A stretch of DNA of 64,000 bases from Pedobacter zeaxanthinifaciens (lineage in GTDB: Bacteria; Bacteroidota; Bacteroidia; Sphingobacteriales; Sphingobacteriaceae): NCBI RefSeq assembly GCF_003313335.1, contig NZ_QMHP01000011.1:1-64000 (forward strand), in the 5' to 3' direction. Below the pieces are notes generated by a model, which worked only from the letters and a program-made list of their open reading frames with translations, was not told where the DNA came from and made no database searches. How positions within the stretch are numbered: the stretch's first letter is position 1; every line of letters begins with the position of its first letter. Both the position numbers and the translations under genes were made by a program. Of the stretch, positions 49,524 through 57,979 are shown piece after piece.

Positions 49524-49862
49524 ATGGCAGTTAATACAGAGCTTTTTAAAGGCACCCTACAAACCATCATTTTAAAGATGTTGTCAGAAAATGAAAAAAT
49601 GTACGGTTATGAAATTACGCAACGAGTTAAATTGATAACCCAGGGGGAACTCATCCTCAAAGAAGGGGCGCTTTATCCGGCGTTACATAAAATGGAAGCG
49701 GAGGGGCTATTGGAAACCAGTACTGAAATAGTAGACAATAGGCTACGTAAATATTATTCGTTATCTAAAGATGGCGGTAAAGCTGTTGCTAGTAAATTGG
49801 AAGAAGCTAAAGCATTCATCAGTCAGTTGGAGTTATTGTTGAAATTAAAGCCTAGTTATTAG
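49524..49862 (+). CDS. PadR family transcriptional regulator
   Basis: 112 residues from the ATG. Winged helix of PadR type: LFKGTLQTIILKMLSENEKM, YGYEITQRVKLITQGELILK, EGALYPALHKMEAEGLLETS, then RLRKYYSLSKDGGKAV and a C-terminal dimerisation helix (ASKLEEAKAFISQLELLLKL). PadR regulators of this short form repress their own operon and are often encoded before membrane proteins of HAAS/DUF1700 type. One base separates it from the next gene. Confidence 0.9.
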   Translation: MAVNTELFKGTLQTIILKMLSENEKMYGYEITQRVKLITQGELILKEGALYPALHKMEAEGLLETSTEIVDNRLRKYYSLSKDGGKAVASKLEEAKAFISQLELLLKLKPSY

Positions 49863-49863
49863 T

Positions 49864-50520
49864 ATGGATTTGTCACTAAAAGAAGTTGAAGAGGTAAAGG
49901 AATATATTTCTTCGATAACTAAATACACAGAAACCAAGCAAGAAGTTTTTGATCATGTATTGAGTTGTTTAGAATACGATACCAGAAGTTACGATCTGTT
50001 ACTTGTAAATGAGATAATCGAAAGAGATTTTGGAGGCATTTTAGGAATAAGAAATCAAGAAGAAAAACTCTTTGCAGTGTTATTAATTTCGTCTATCAAA
50101 AAAATATTTAGGTGCTTTGATGGTCAATTTTTTCGGCGAAATATTTTTTTCTTGATTTCTCTAATTTTTATCTCCCGCTTTTTCTATGAGATGATTTCAA
50201 ATGGACAAACGTTGGAAAATATAAACAAAGCCAATAAGATTTTAGTTTGCTTGGTATGCTTATACTATCCATTACGAAAGTTGTATTATTATTTTAAACG
50301 TTATAAAGCTTCCGTTTTTGATGATTTAAAGTCAACGATAAGTCTGGCCGGGTTGGTAGGTGTTATGGCATTATATTATTTTTTTATAGATGTACGGTCG
50401 GTGTTTTCTTTGCCCGTGTATTATAAAGGAGTTATGGCACTCATCTGTTACGTAACTAGTTCGTTCTTAATCCGTTTGATATTTTATAGCCAAAATAAAA
50501 AAGTTATAGCAGCAAAATGA
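49864..50520 (+). CDS. Membrane protein with HAAS-like N-terminal domain (A)
   Basis: 218 residues. An N-terminal cytoplasmic helical domain (about 1-75) has EVEEVKEYISSITKYTETKQ and EVFDHVLSCLE, the [E/D]HV motif shared with the next gene, and NEIIERDFGGILG. Four to five hydrophobic segments follow (about 90-108, 125-140, 155-172, 180-205). Such architecture matches PadR-associated HAAS/DUF1700-like membrane proteins, thought to act as antagonists of or partners to PadR; sequence similarity to those named families is not proven here. Overlaps the next gene by ATGA. Confidence 0.75.
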   Translation: MDLSLKEVEEVKEYISSITKYTETKQEVFDHVLSCLEYDTRSYDLLLVNEIIERDFGGILGIRNQEEKLFAVLLISSIKKIFRCFDGQFFRRNIFFLISLIFISRFFYEMISNGQTLENINKANKILVCLVCLYYPLRKLYYYFKRYKASVFDDLKSTISLAGLVGVMALYYFFIDVRSVFSLPVYYKGVMALICYVTSSFLIRLIFYSQNKKVIAAK

Positions 50521-51206
50521 AGCAACTAGATAAAACGCAAATCGATTATATCAAAAATTATATTCTTAAAAAAGGAATTAGATATGTAGATGTCCAAATG
50601 GAAATACTTGATCACGTAGCTAGTGCGGTAGAAGAGAAAATGGGTTTGAATGAAAGTTTAACACTGGATCAAGCGTTAAAGGAAGTACATCAATCTTTTG
50701 GGATCTTTGGATTTTCAAGTTTGGAGGATGCAATTGTTAACGGTATGAATAAGAAATACAATAGCATCTTTTGGGCCAACTTCAAATCCTTTTTTGATTT
50801 TAAGTATTTGACACTGCTACTTTTAACCGGGATTTTATTTTATAAGGTGATAAATTTTGTTGGAAATTCTGATGTGGTTTTAGCGATAACGCTGATTTTG
50901 ATTTTGGCTTTAACTGGGTTTGTTATTATTTCTAATTTATTAAATAGAACTTATAATAAGTTTTTAGCTTTTCGAGTATCAGCTTCATATTTTGGTTTTA
51001 TTGGCTCATTTTTTTTGATTTTTAAGATGATATTAAAAGATATGCCTAATATTGAATATCTGGGAATTAACATCAATGTATTTTTAATCACCATCTTGAT
51101 GTTAGCTTTAGCTATCTATGTGATTTCGGGCGTAAAGACTGCTAGATTAGGTAAGAGGGAAAGCAGGCTTTTGATGGAAAAATATACAATTTTAGATCAG
51201 GCGTAA
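50517..51206 (+). CDS. Membrane protein with HAAS-like N-terminal domain (B)
   Basis: 229 residues. The N-terminal domain (about 1-80) repeats the pattern of its neighbour: DYIKNYILKKGIRYVDVQ, MEILDHVASAVEEKMG, ALKEVHQSFGIFGFSSLEDA. Then five to six hydrophobic helices (LTLLLLTGILFYKVI, VVLAITLILILALTGFVII, FGFIGSFFLIFKMIL, VFLITILMLALAIYVIS). It is a divergent tandem paralogue of the previous gene. Its stop codon starts the second copy of the terminator. Regulation by the upstream PadR is likely. Confidence 0.75.
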   Translation: MKQLDKTQIDYIKNYILKKGIRYVDVQMEILDHVASAVEEKMGLNESLTLDQALKEVHQSFGIFGFSSLEDAIVNGMNKKYNSIFWANFKSFFDFKYLTLLLLTGILFYKVINFVGNSDVVLAITLILILALTGFVIISNLLNRTYNKFLAFRVSASYFGFIGSFFLIFKMILKDMPNIEYLGININVFLITILMLALAIYVISGVKTARLGKRESRLLMEKYTILDQA

Positions 51207-51248
51207 AAATTAAACCCTCCCTGCATTACGCAGAGGAGGGTTTTTTAT
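51206..51248 (+). terminator. Intrinsic terminator of PadR cassette (copy 2 of identical pair)
   Basis: Identical 43-base block to 49429-49471; overlaps the TAA of the last cassette gene. Same stem AACCCTCC / GGAGGGTT and T-run. Confidence 0.85.
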
Positions 51249-51273
51249 AAAACAACATCAAAAAACTAGCAAT

Positions 51274-52200
51274 TTAAAGGATGTAGTAGGAGCCAACAGG
51301 CGCCATATCCGCATGAGCTTTGTCCTCAAATAATTTGTTGTCGTCCAACATCTGACAAAGGTCTTTTTCAATAGTTCTACAAATGGTTGTAGTGGGGGTG
51401 TCGGTAGGTTTGTTTTCAAACGGATCTTGTAAGTGTACAGCCATTTTTTCTACCAATAAGAAGAAAACAGAGATAGAAACTACTACCGGTATTTCCATAA
51501 AACCAAAATATTCTATCAACCCAAAAGGCAACATCATAATGAATAGAAATATCGACATGTGGATGTATTTGCTGTAGGTTACTGGAAAGATGGTTTTTTT
51601 GATTCTCTCGCATCCACCCATGTGGTTACAAAGTGCATTTAGGGTTTTATCAATTTCTATTTGCTGATATTTGTTGATCCAGCCTTCCTGCAAAGCCTTT
51701 TTCAAATCCATGGCATGCAACTCCAAAAGCGCCACCGTAACATTGTTTTGTCGTTTAATAAACGCAAATTCGTCTGCTTCTAAATATCGATCCAAACCTT
51801 TTGATGAACTAAACCCTCTTAGCGATTGACTAAGCGCATAACACCAGGCAATTTGCCTTTTGATAAATTTGCGTTTAAAAGCTTTGGCCTCATCAGGTGT
51901 GTAAGCACTATCTACAAAAGATAAAATTTGTCTGGACAATGACCTCGAATCGTTTACAACGGCACCCCATAAAATTCGGGCTTCCCACCAACGGTCATAG
52001 GCTTGGTTTGACCTAAAAGCCAACAACAGTGAGATGATTGTTCCCAATAACGCCGGCACTGCAATTGGAATGGAGATGCGTGTGACATGGAAATTATGGT
52101 ACAAAATCACTACACTCACCGAGTAAATTACAACGAAGAGCAACTCTTTTTTAATCTTTCCAAAAATATAAGTGATGGGTATGTTATTTCGTAAAAGCAT
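51274..52200 (-). CDS. Bestrophin-family anion channel
   Basis: 308 residues. The family hallmarks are LLRNNIPITYIFGKIKKELL, then PAVPALLGTIISLLLAFRSN in the pore neck region (IPIAVPALLG) and YDRWWEARILWGAVVNDSR (the RFP/RWWE-type segment). Four main membrane helices with a large cytoplasmic part. Bestrophins form pentameric Cl-/anion channels; bacterial members may also pass Na+. It follows the Usp-like gene by 25 bases and two-component genes by ~1.2 kb, all in the same direction, which suggests a common regulon. Confidence 0.85.
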   Translation of the reverse strand: MLLRNNIPITYIFGKIKKELLFVVIYSVSVVILYHNFHVTRISIPIAVPALLGTIISLLLAFRSNQAYDRWWEARILWGAVVNDSRSLSRQILSFVDSAYTPDEAKAFKRKFIKRQIAWCYALSQSLRGFSSSKGLDRYLEADEFAFIKRQNNVTVALLELHAMDLKKALQEGWINKYQQIEIDKTLNALCNHMGGCERIKKTIFPVTYSKYIHMSIFLFIMMLPFGLIEYFGFMEIPVVVSISVFFLLVEKMAVHLQDPFENKPTDTPTTTICRTIEKDLCQMLDDNKLFEDKAHADMAPVGSYYIL

Positions 52201-52225
52201 GATATCGTGTTTTAGTTAAAAATTT

Positions 52226-52726
52226 TTAAGCTGACACCGTATTGGTGCGCTTTTCATTTAGCATCTTAGTTTCGAAAAGCTCTTTTTCCTGTGCAATTAC
52301 ACGTGTATCCAGCTCTAACACCTGGCAACCACTACGTGATGTCAAGTATTTAGGATCGATGCTATATTTATTGATTGGTTTAAAATTATAGTCCTGTGCA
52401 TAAACAATTAGATCTATCTTTAAACCTTCTATCAAGTTTTTAAACGCTGCGGCAGTGCTTCCATAAAAAAATTCAATGCCTATGGCTTTTACTTTGCCTT
52501 GATATTTTGCGGTATACTGATCAATTTTCTGATAAAATTCATCACTAACATTTTCGTAGTCTCTACTTCTTCTACTCAACATCAGCATGTTGGTAATGGA
52601 ATCTGAGAGTTTGAAAGCGTGTAAAAAGATTATGGTTACTTCTTTTAAGTCAGGTTGTAAAGCAATAGCATCAATTATTTTGGTACCTTCTACTTTAAAA
52701 TCTGTTGGAACTAATATTCTTTTCAT
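52226..52726 (-). CDS. Universal-stress-protein-like small protein
   Basis: 166 residues, soluble. The N-terminus KRILVPTDFKVEGTKIIDAI and strand EVTIIFLHAFKLSD fit the Usp alpha/beta fold (as in UspA, ILVPTDFS...). Mid-region FYGSTAAAFKNLIEGLKIDL and IVYAQDY follows the UspA path, but the ATP-binding G-2X-G-9X-G(S/T) motif is absent. Likely a non-nucleotide-binding member. Between the two-component system and bestrophin genes. Assignment by fold pattern only. Confidence 0.5.
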   Translation of the reverse strand: MKRILVPTDFKVEGTKIIDAIALQPDLKEVTIIFLHAFKLSDSITNMLMLSRRSRDYENVSDEFYQKIDQYTAKYQGKVKAIGIEFFYGSTAAAFKNLIEGLKIDLIVYAQDYNFKPINKYSIDPKYLTSRSGCQVLELDTRVIAQEKELFETKMLNEKRTNTVSA

Positions 52727-52823
52727 AACCCTAATTGTTAAATGATCAATTAATTATTTGATACAATATTAGGGCGGACAAATTATAGCCACCTAAGAAT
52801 AAGATTAGAATGAGATTAGAATT

Positions 52824-54185
52824 TTAATTAACTGGAAGCATCACCTTAATTTCGGTACCCATGCCTTCCTGAGATTTGATGCCAATACTGCCGCGGTGCA
52901 GCCTAATGATGTTGAGCGAGAGCGGCAAGCCAATGCCATAACCGTTAAAATTACTGGTATTAGATGCTCTGAAAAAAGGCTCAAATATATGCTGAATGTC
53001 GTCTTGAGGTATGCCAATACCTTGGTCAATTACTGCGATAGATAAAAGGTTTCCATTACTTTCTAGCTTCACTTTTACCGGCTTAAAGTCGGAATATTTA
53101 CAGGCGTTGCTCACGATATTTGTGACAGCTAGCTTTAGTAAGTTTTTATTTGCTTTTAGGGTTACTGCGGCCTCGTCTTCAGGTAGTTTGCTTAAATCTA
53201 GCTCAATTTTGCTTTCCGGATGTACCTGATAAACAGCATCTTTAATTTCCCATAACAATTCATCAATTCTTACTTCTTCTCTGGGTTGCACCTTGCCGTT
53301 GAAGCCAGATTGCGCTAAACCAAGTAAGCTGGCAATGATATTCTCCAAACGTTCGGCTTCCGATTTAATTTTATTTAGCGTTTGTAGATAATCCTGTTGT
53401 TGCAAATCACTGCGGTTTGCTAGTTCCACCTCCCCGGTAATGATTGTTAAAGGTGTACGAAGTTCATGGGAGGCATTACTGATAAAATTATTTTGCGTTT
53501 CGAAAGCTGTCTCTAATCTGTTGAGCATGTTGTTGAAGGTCTGTGCCAAGTCAGACATTTCACCGCCGCCGTAACTTTTTACATCCAAGCGCAGGTGCAA
53601 ATTTTCTGCCTTGATTTTTTTCATGCTCTTAATGATTTTCCGAAGCGGATCAAGTGCATATTTAGAAAAGCGCCAACCGACTAAGAAAGATAGAAACACA
53701 GAAAGAAAAAAGCCTGCAACTAATATCTTTTGCAGATTTTTAAGTTCTTTAAAGCCAAATGGATCATTTGCGGTAATAACTACGATATATCCTTGTTCGC
53801 CACTTTCAAAATATTTTCCAGCATAAAAGTGGTTTTCTTTACGGTAGCGAGCCATTTTGCCTTCGTTAATACGTTTGTAAAAACTTTTCGGAAGCTGATC
53901 TTGTGTGTTTACTTCAGGATGGGTATTGGTATCCGTTTTAACGATATACTCTTTTTCAGAAGGAAGACGCTCTAAATATTGAGCACGCATTTTTGCGTAG
54001 GCATCGTTATTTTCATCTTTTACTAACTTAATTTGTGCTGCAATATTTACTCTCGCTTCTAAACGTTTGTAAAAATCTTCGAAGGCAAATTCATTGGAAA
54101 AATACCACACGAATCCACTTAGCAAGGAAATGATAACTGCCGATAATATGGCAAATAATAAAGTGATTTTTTTTGCTAGCTGCAT
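52824..54185 (-). CDS. Sensor histidine kinase, HAMP type
   Basis: 453 residues. TM1 about 7-29, a ~115-residue periplasmic sensor domain, TM2 about 153-170, HAMP (about 175-230, ALDPLRKIIKSMKKIKAENL), HisKA with phosphoacceptor His240 in NASHELRTPLTIITGEVELA, and HATPase with NIVSNACKYSD, DQGIGIPQDDI, GYGIGLPLSLNI. Its ATG overlaps the response-regulator TAA (TAATG), a classical operon. It senses an envelope signal; ligand unknown. Confidence 0.9.
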   Translation of the reverse strand: MQLAKKITLLFAILSAVIISLLSGFVWYFSNEFAFEDFYKRLEARVNIAAQIKLVKDENNDAYAKMRAQYLERLPSEKEYIVKTDTNTHPEVNTQDQLPKSFYKRINEGKMARYRKENHFYAGKYFESGEQGYIVVITANDPFGFKELKNLQKILVAGFFLSVFLSFLVGWRFSKYALDPLRKIIKSMKKIKAENLHLRLDVKSYGGGEMSDLAQTFNNMLNRLETAFETQNNFISNASHELRTPLTIITGEVELANRSDLQQQDYLQTLNKIKSEAERLENIIASLLGLAQSGFNGKVQPREEVRIDELLWEIKDAVYQVHPESKIELDLSKLPEDEAAVTLKANKNLLKLAVTNIVSNACKYSDFKPVKVKLESNGNLLSIAVIDQGIGIPQDDIQHIFEPFFRASNTSNFNGYGIGLPLSLNIIRLHRGSIGIKSQEGMGTEIKVMLPVN

Positions 54186-54862
54186 TAATTTTCTTTCAAA
54201 ACGTAACCCAAACCTACTGCCGTATGAATCAGTTTTTGATCACTGTTTTTATCGATTTTTTTCCGAAGATAATTGACGTAAACATCAACTACGTTGGTAC
54301 CCAAGTTAAAATCAATATCCCATACATTTTCTAAAATATCAATTCTGGAGAGAATTTTAGATTTATTTTTTGCCAAGAATTCAAGTAAGCGGTACTCGGT
54401 AGCAGTAAGTGTAATATCCTGATCGGCTCTTTTTACACTTTTAGCGGTTAGGTTGATCTGTAAATCAGCAATGTTAATGGTATGGTCAGGACTGATGAAG
54501 CCACTGTACCTGCGCAACAGCATACGGATGCGAGCAAAAAGCTCTGCAAATTTGAAAGGTTTGGTTAAGTAATCATCGGCGCCATTATCCAGTCCATTCA
54601 CTACATTCTCGGTAGAGTCAAGCGCTGTTAACATGATAATAGGTACGTTAGGCTTTTCTTTTTTAATGATTTTGCAAAGTTCTAAGCCATTAATGCCAGG
54701 AAGCATGATATCTAAAATGATCAAATCAAAATGGCTAGAAAGTGCCATTGTTTGACCAATATTGCCATCAGGGGCAACACTTACATTGAACCCTTCGGCA
54801 CTGAGGCCGCGTACCACAACTGATACCACGTTAGGCTCATCTTCAACTAATAGCAAATTCAT
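54185..54862 (-). CDS. OmpR-family response regulator
   Basis: 225 residues from the ATG at 54862 (TTG at 54871 is not needed). Receiver domain: acidic LLVEDEPN, phosphoacceptor Asp51 in LIILDIMLPGINGLE, Thr/Lys switch (MLTAL, DDYLTKPFKF). C-terminal winged helix (about 125-225, LTATEYRLLEFLAKNKSKIL, VDVYVNYLRKKID, IHTAVGLGYVL) for DNA binding. Pairs with the overlapping kinase. Regulated genes may include the Usp-like and bestrophin genes downstream. Confidence 0.9.
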   Translation of the reverse strand: MNLLLVEDEPNVVSVVVRGLSAEGFNVSVAPDGNIGQTMALSSHFDLIILDIMLPGINGLELCKIIKKEKPNVPIIMLTALDSTENVVNGLDNGADDYLTKPFKFAELFARIRMLLRRYSGFISPDHTINIADLQINLTAKSVKRADQDITLTATEYRLLEFLAKNKSKILSRIDILENVWDIDFNLGTNVVDVYVNYLRKKIDKNSDQKLIHTAVGLGYVLKEN

Positions 54863-54883
54863 CAATGCCAAGTACTTTAAAAA

Positions 54884-54912
54884 AAGGGATAAAAAAAAAT
54901 TATATCCCTTCT
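54884..54912 (-). terminator. Intrinsic terminator of SRPBCC gene
   Basis: Eight-base perfect stem AAGGGATA / TATCCCTT (54884-54891, 54903-54910) with T-run on the minus strand. It separates the SRPBCC transcript from the two-component operon. Confidence 0.65.
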
Positions 54913-54966
54913 TTTAGTTAAATTTTACTGTTTGATAACGAACAGCAAACGCAAGTATTTGTTTGA

Positions 54967-55503
54967 TTATTTCTTTTCAGACATCTCCTTTAAGGATTGT
55001 AGGCCACTTTCGAAATCTTTTCCAATCATTTTATCCATGCCACCCATTACTAGGCACATCCACCTGCCAATGATGTTATTGTCGCCGCTCATCGTCCAAG
55101 TCACTTTTGTGCCGTCAGCTTGTTTTGAGAGGTCGAAGGTAACATTTGCAAGGCTTTCAAAAGGTTTGATGAATTTTAAATCCATTTTGATTTGTTGGTA
55201 CGGAGTTACGCCTGTGATGCTCATTTCACCTTCGCCTGATTTTTCTCCTTTCCAGTGATATTGGTGCCCTACTTGCTCAGGACTACCTTTTAAATCATAT
55301 TTAGAAGTAGTATCCATTTTGGACCAAGCGTTCCATTTAAGGAAGTTATTGAAGTTGGCGATATGTTGATAAACTACGGTGTCTGGCGCTGCAATAGTTA
55401 CAGACCTGCTTACCGAATAGGTTTTTGGAAGTAATGTACCACCAATTACGATGATAGCAACGAGTACTACTATCACCGCTAGAAAAATTTTTAAAAACTT
55501 CAT
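54967..55503 (-). CDS. SRPBCC (START-like) family protein
   Basis: 178 residues. N-terminal membrane anchor (FLKIFLAVIVVLVAIIVIGG) followed by the START/Bet v1 helix-grip domain: KTYSVSRSVTIAAPDTVVYQ, FLKWNAWSKMD, TKYDLKGSPEQVGHQYHWKG, KVTWTMSGDNN and C-terminal helix KDFESGLQSLKEM. Family members bind hydrophobic ligands in a cavity; the ligand is unknown. The common prefix 'polyketide cyclase' label is not informative. Single gene. Confidence 0.75.
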   Translation of the reverse strand: MKFLKIFLAVIVVLVAIIVIGGTLLPKTYSVSRSVTIAAPDTVVYQHIANFNNFLKWNAWSKMDTTSKYDLKGSPEQVGHQYHWKGEKSGEGEMSITGVTPYQQIKMDLKFIKPFESLANVTFDLSKQADGTKVTWTMSGDNNIIGRWMCLVMGGMDKMIGKDFESGLQSLKEMSEKK

Positions 55504-55560
55504 GTTGTATTTGTTTGATTTACATAAAGTTAATTAAAATTAGAAAAAGGGAAAATTTTA

Positions 55561-56226
55561 CTAGTTATTTGATACTCCCTTTAGTTTTAAATCTTTCATG
55601 TTGTTGCGGATGTTCAGCATAAAATCTGCTCCGGGGTCATTTTTGCCCGTAAGGTAATTTGGATTGGTTTCTTTCCAAAGCGGCGTGTTTTTAAACTTAG
55701 CGTATTCGTAGTGGCCAATCAAATATTCGATGTTGTATTTTTTACAGAGGTAACGCACCAACAACTCATTGGCTTTTAGTTGAGCATCTGTTAAGGGAAA
55801 ATCGGCGCTGCCTACATTTTCAACACCTATTGCGCAGTAATTTAAGCCAATTACGTGTCGGGCAAAATAGTTTTCAGGCATTAGCCTATAAATGGTGCCA
55901 TCTCTATCAATTAAAAATTGTGATGAAGTATTGAGCGCACTCACTTGGGCAATATCCTTCCTGTCGCCATTAGGAAGCTTGGCTGGATAAAACGCGTTAA
56001 ACGTTGAGGAAAAGGTTTTGGCGGCGGTCCAGTGTAGCACAATAATTTTGGGAGTTATTGTCGGTGTAGTTTGTGTAATTCCATGTCTTTCTTTAAGGTA
56101 TTGCAAACTCAGTTTTATTCTGGTAGAATTATAGGAGATAGGTTTGTCGACAATTTTAATTTGCTGCGCTTGAACTGTTACGTAACTGATGAGCAGTAAG
56201 AAAAATAAATTAAATTTTGTTAGCAT
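55561..56226 (-). CDS. N-acetylmuramoyl-L-alanine amidase (Amidase_2)
   Basis: 221 residues, signal peptide ends TVQAQ. Amidase_2/PGRP fold: IVLHWTAAKTFSSTFNAFYP (first zinc His), SSQFLIDRDGTIYRLMPENY, FARHVIGLNYCAIGVENVGS, YLIGHYEYAKFKNTPLWK (second zinc His) and a final KNDPGADFML segment with the C-terminal zinc-ligand region. It cleaves the bond between MurNAc and L-Ala of the peptide stem. The gene follows the retropepsin-like gene by three bases, so the two form an operon. Confidence 0.8.
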   Translation of the reverse strand: MLTKFNLFFLLLISYVTVQAQQIKIVDKPISYNSTRIKLSLQYLKERHGITQTTPTITPKIIVLHWTAAKTFSSTFNAFYPAKLPNGDRKDIAQVSALNTSSQFLIDRDGTIYRLMPENYFARHVIGLNYCAIGVENVGSADFPLTDAQLKANELLVRYLCKKYNIEYLIGHYEYAKFKNTPLWKETNPNYLTGKNDPGADFMLNIRNNMKDLKLKGVSNN

Positions 56227-56229
56227 TTC

Positions 56230-56655
56230 CTAGTCTTTGTAAAATGTAAGTATTTGCTTTTTATAATCAATTTTGCAGTTGAACTGCACTAAAATATCAC
56301 CGCCAATGATGCCGGAAATAGAAGGTTGCCCGAGTTGGATATAAGTGTCTGAAACGCTTTGTAGGTCTATTGCTACGGTGTCGTAATTTTTCATGCTTAA
56401 ACTGCCAATTTGCAGAAGAGGGATGGTGCCCTCCAAAGTAGTTGTACTGCTAAAAATGGTTGCTGCTTGATGTTCCTCATTTTCACGCAAATGCGATAGG
56501 TGTTTTTCCATCAAGGTTTTATCGAATACAGAACGCGATGCTCCAGTATCTACCACAGCAAATAAGCGTTGTCCAAAAACAACAATTTCCACTAAGATGT
56601 GGAAACCGTTGTCTTGTAAGTTCACTAAAATTAAAGGAACCTTAATTGTTCTCAT
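56230..56655 (-). CDS. Retropepsin-like aspartic protease
   Basis: 141 residues, no signal peptide. N-terminal strand PLILVNLQDNGFHILVEIVV and FGQRLFAVVDTGASRSVFDK with the catalytic DTGAS, then a flap-like region and a second hydrophobic-Gly element SGIIGGDILVQFN. One catalytic Asp per chain means a homodimer, as in retroviral proteases. Substrate unknown. Co-transcribed with the amidase gene downstream. Confidence 0.75.
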   Translation of the reverse strand: MRTIKVPLILVNLQDNGFHILVEIVVFGQRLFAVVDTGASRSVFDKTLMEKHLSHLRENEEHQAATIFSSTTTLEGTIPLLQIGSLSMKNYDTVAIDLQSVSDTYIQLGQPSISGIIGGDILVQFNCKIDYKKQILTFYKD

Positions 56656-56739
56656 TATATGTTTAATCGTTTAAATTATTTAGAATGCTAACTGCTTATA
56701 ACGGTTAAACGATTAACTAGTTGCTCCGTTCAAACAAAA

Positions 56740-57678
56740 CTATACTAACTTCATTTCAGCTAGTACATTGTTCATACCGCGTACCGCATCGGCGCTTTTG
56801 TTGAAAGCTGCTTGTTCTTTTTCGTTAAGGGTATAATCAATAATTTTCTCCCAACCATTACGGCCAATAATTACTGGAACACCTAAGCAAATATCGTTTT
56901 GACCATATTCGCCTTCTAATGAAACACAGCAGGTGAATAATTTTTTCTCATCTCTAACTATTGCTTCTACCAATGCTGCTCCTGCTGCTCCTGGTGCATA
57001 CCAAGCAGAAGTGCCAATTAAACCAGTTAGGGTAGCTCCGCCCACCATGGTATCTGCAGCTACTTTTTCTAGGGTAGCTTCATCCAACAGTTCTGATACT
57101 GGTAAGCTTTGGTAAGTAGCGTATCTGGTTAAAGGAATCATCGTGGTATCGCCGTGGCCACCAATTACAAACCCTTGCAAATCATTAGGGCTGCAGTTTA
57201 AGGCTTGGCTCAAATAATATTTAAAGCGTGAGCTGTCCAATGTGCCACCCATGCCAATAATTCTGTTTTTTGGTAAGCCTAAAGATTTTAATGCTAAGTA
57301 GGTCATCGTATCCATAGGGTTAGAAATTACGATGATAATTGCCTCCGGAGAGTACTTTAAAATATTTTCTGCAACACCTTTTACAATGCCAGCGTTAATG
57401 CCAATCAATTCTTCGCGGGTCATTCCTGGTTTACGTGGCAAACCTGAAGTAATTACTGCTACTGCCGAGCCTGCTGTTTGGCTGTAATCGTTAGTTACAC
57501 CTTTAATTTTTGTATCGAAACCCAATAGGGTAGCGGTTTGCATCATATCAATGGCTTTACCTTCAGCAAAGCCTTCTTTAATATCTAATAATACGAGTTC
57601 TTCTGCTAATTCTCTTCGTGCAATGTTATCTGCACAAGTGGCGCCAACGGCACCCGCACCTACTACTGTTATTTTCAT
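56740..57678 (-). CDS. mdh: Malate dehydrogenase
   Basis: 312 residues, LDH-like MDH of the Chloroflexus/Bacteroidota type. NAD-binding GAGAVGATCADNIARRE, adenosine-binding Asp in LLDIKEGFAEGKA, active-site Arg in SGLPRKPGMTREELIGINA, substrate His in GGHGDTTMIPLTRYAT and Arg/Asn in ISNPMDTMTYLAL. It interconverts malate and oxaloacetate in the TCA cycle. Stand-alone gene. Confidence 0.95.
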   Translation of the reverse strand: MKITVVGAGAVGATCADNIARRELAEELVLLDIKEGFAEGKAIDMMQTATLLGFDTKIKGVTNDYSQTAGSAVAVITSGLPRKPGMTREELIGINAGIVKGVAENILKYSPEAIIIVISNPMDTMTYLALKSLGLPKNRIIGMGGTLDSSRFKYYLSQALNCSPNDLQGFVIGGHGDTTMIPLTRYATYQSLPVSELLDEATLEKVAADTMVGGATLTGLIGTSAWYAPGAAGAALVEAIVRDEKKLFTCCVSLEGEYGQNDICLGVPVIIGRNGWEKIIDYTLNEKEQAAFNKSADAVRGMNNVLAEMKLV

Positions 57679-57979
57679 ATCTACTTTGGTTTTAGTAATT
57701 GGAGAAGCTTAAAAAGCCTCTTTTATTAATTTGTGTTATTATATTAAAGATTTTTCACAGAACTAAGGTATAGATTTGTAACAGCTAAACAAATATTTTT
57801 TGCATTTGTATAAAGCATTATGATTTTTATTTGATGATACAGATTTCTTTGCCGTGGCTAAATACCTGTTTGTTTATTTAAGTGTTTGATTAACAGTTTT
57901 TTATTCTGTTTTTTTGGCGTTAGCCAGAACTATTTTCGTGCTTATGTTGTTTAGCATTTAAACTTCAAAAAATTGCATC
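57679..57979. other. Intergenic region between mdh and the small gene
   Basis: 301 bases, divergent promoters presumably within. A TAGATTTG on + (57771-57778) fits the -7 consensus but lies 200 bases from the next start. A short hairpin TGGCGTTAGCCA is near 57915. Nothing else recognised. Confidence 0.4.
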
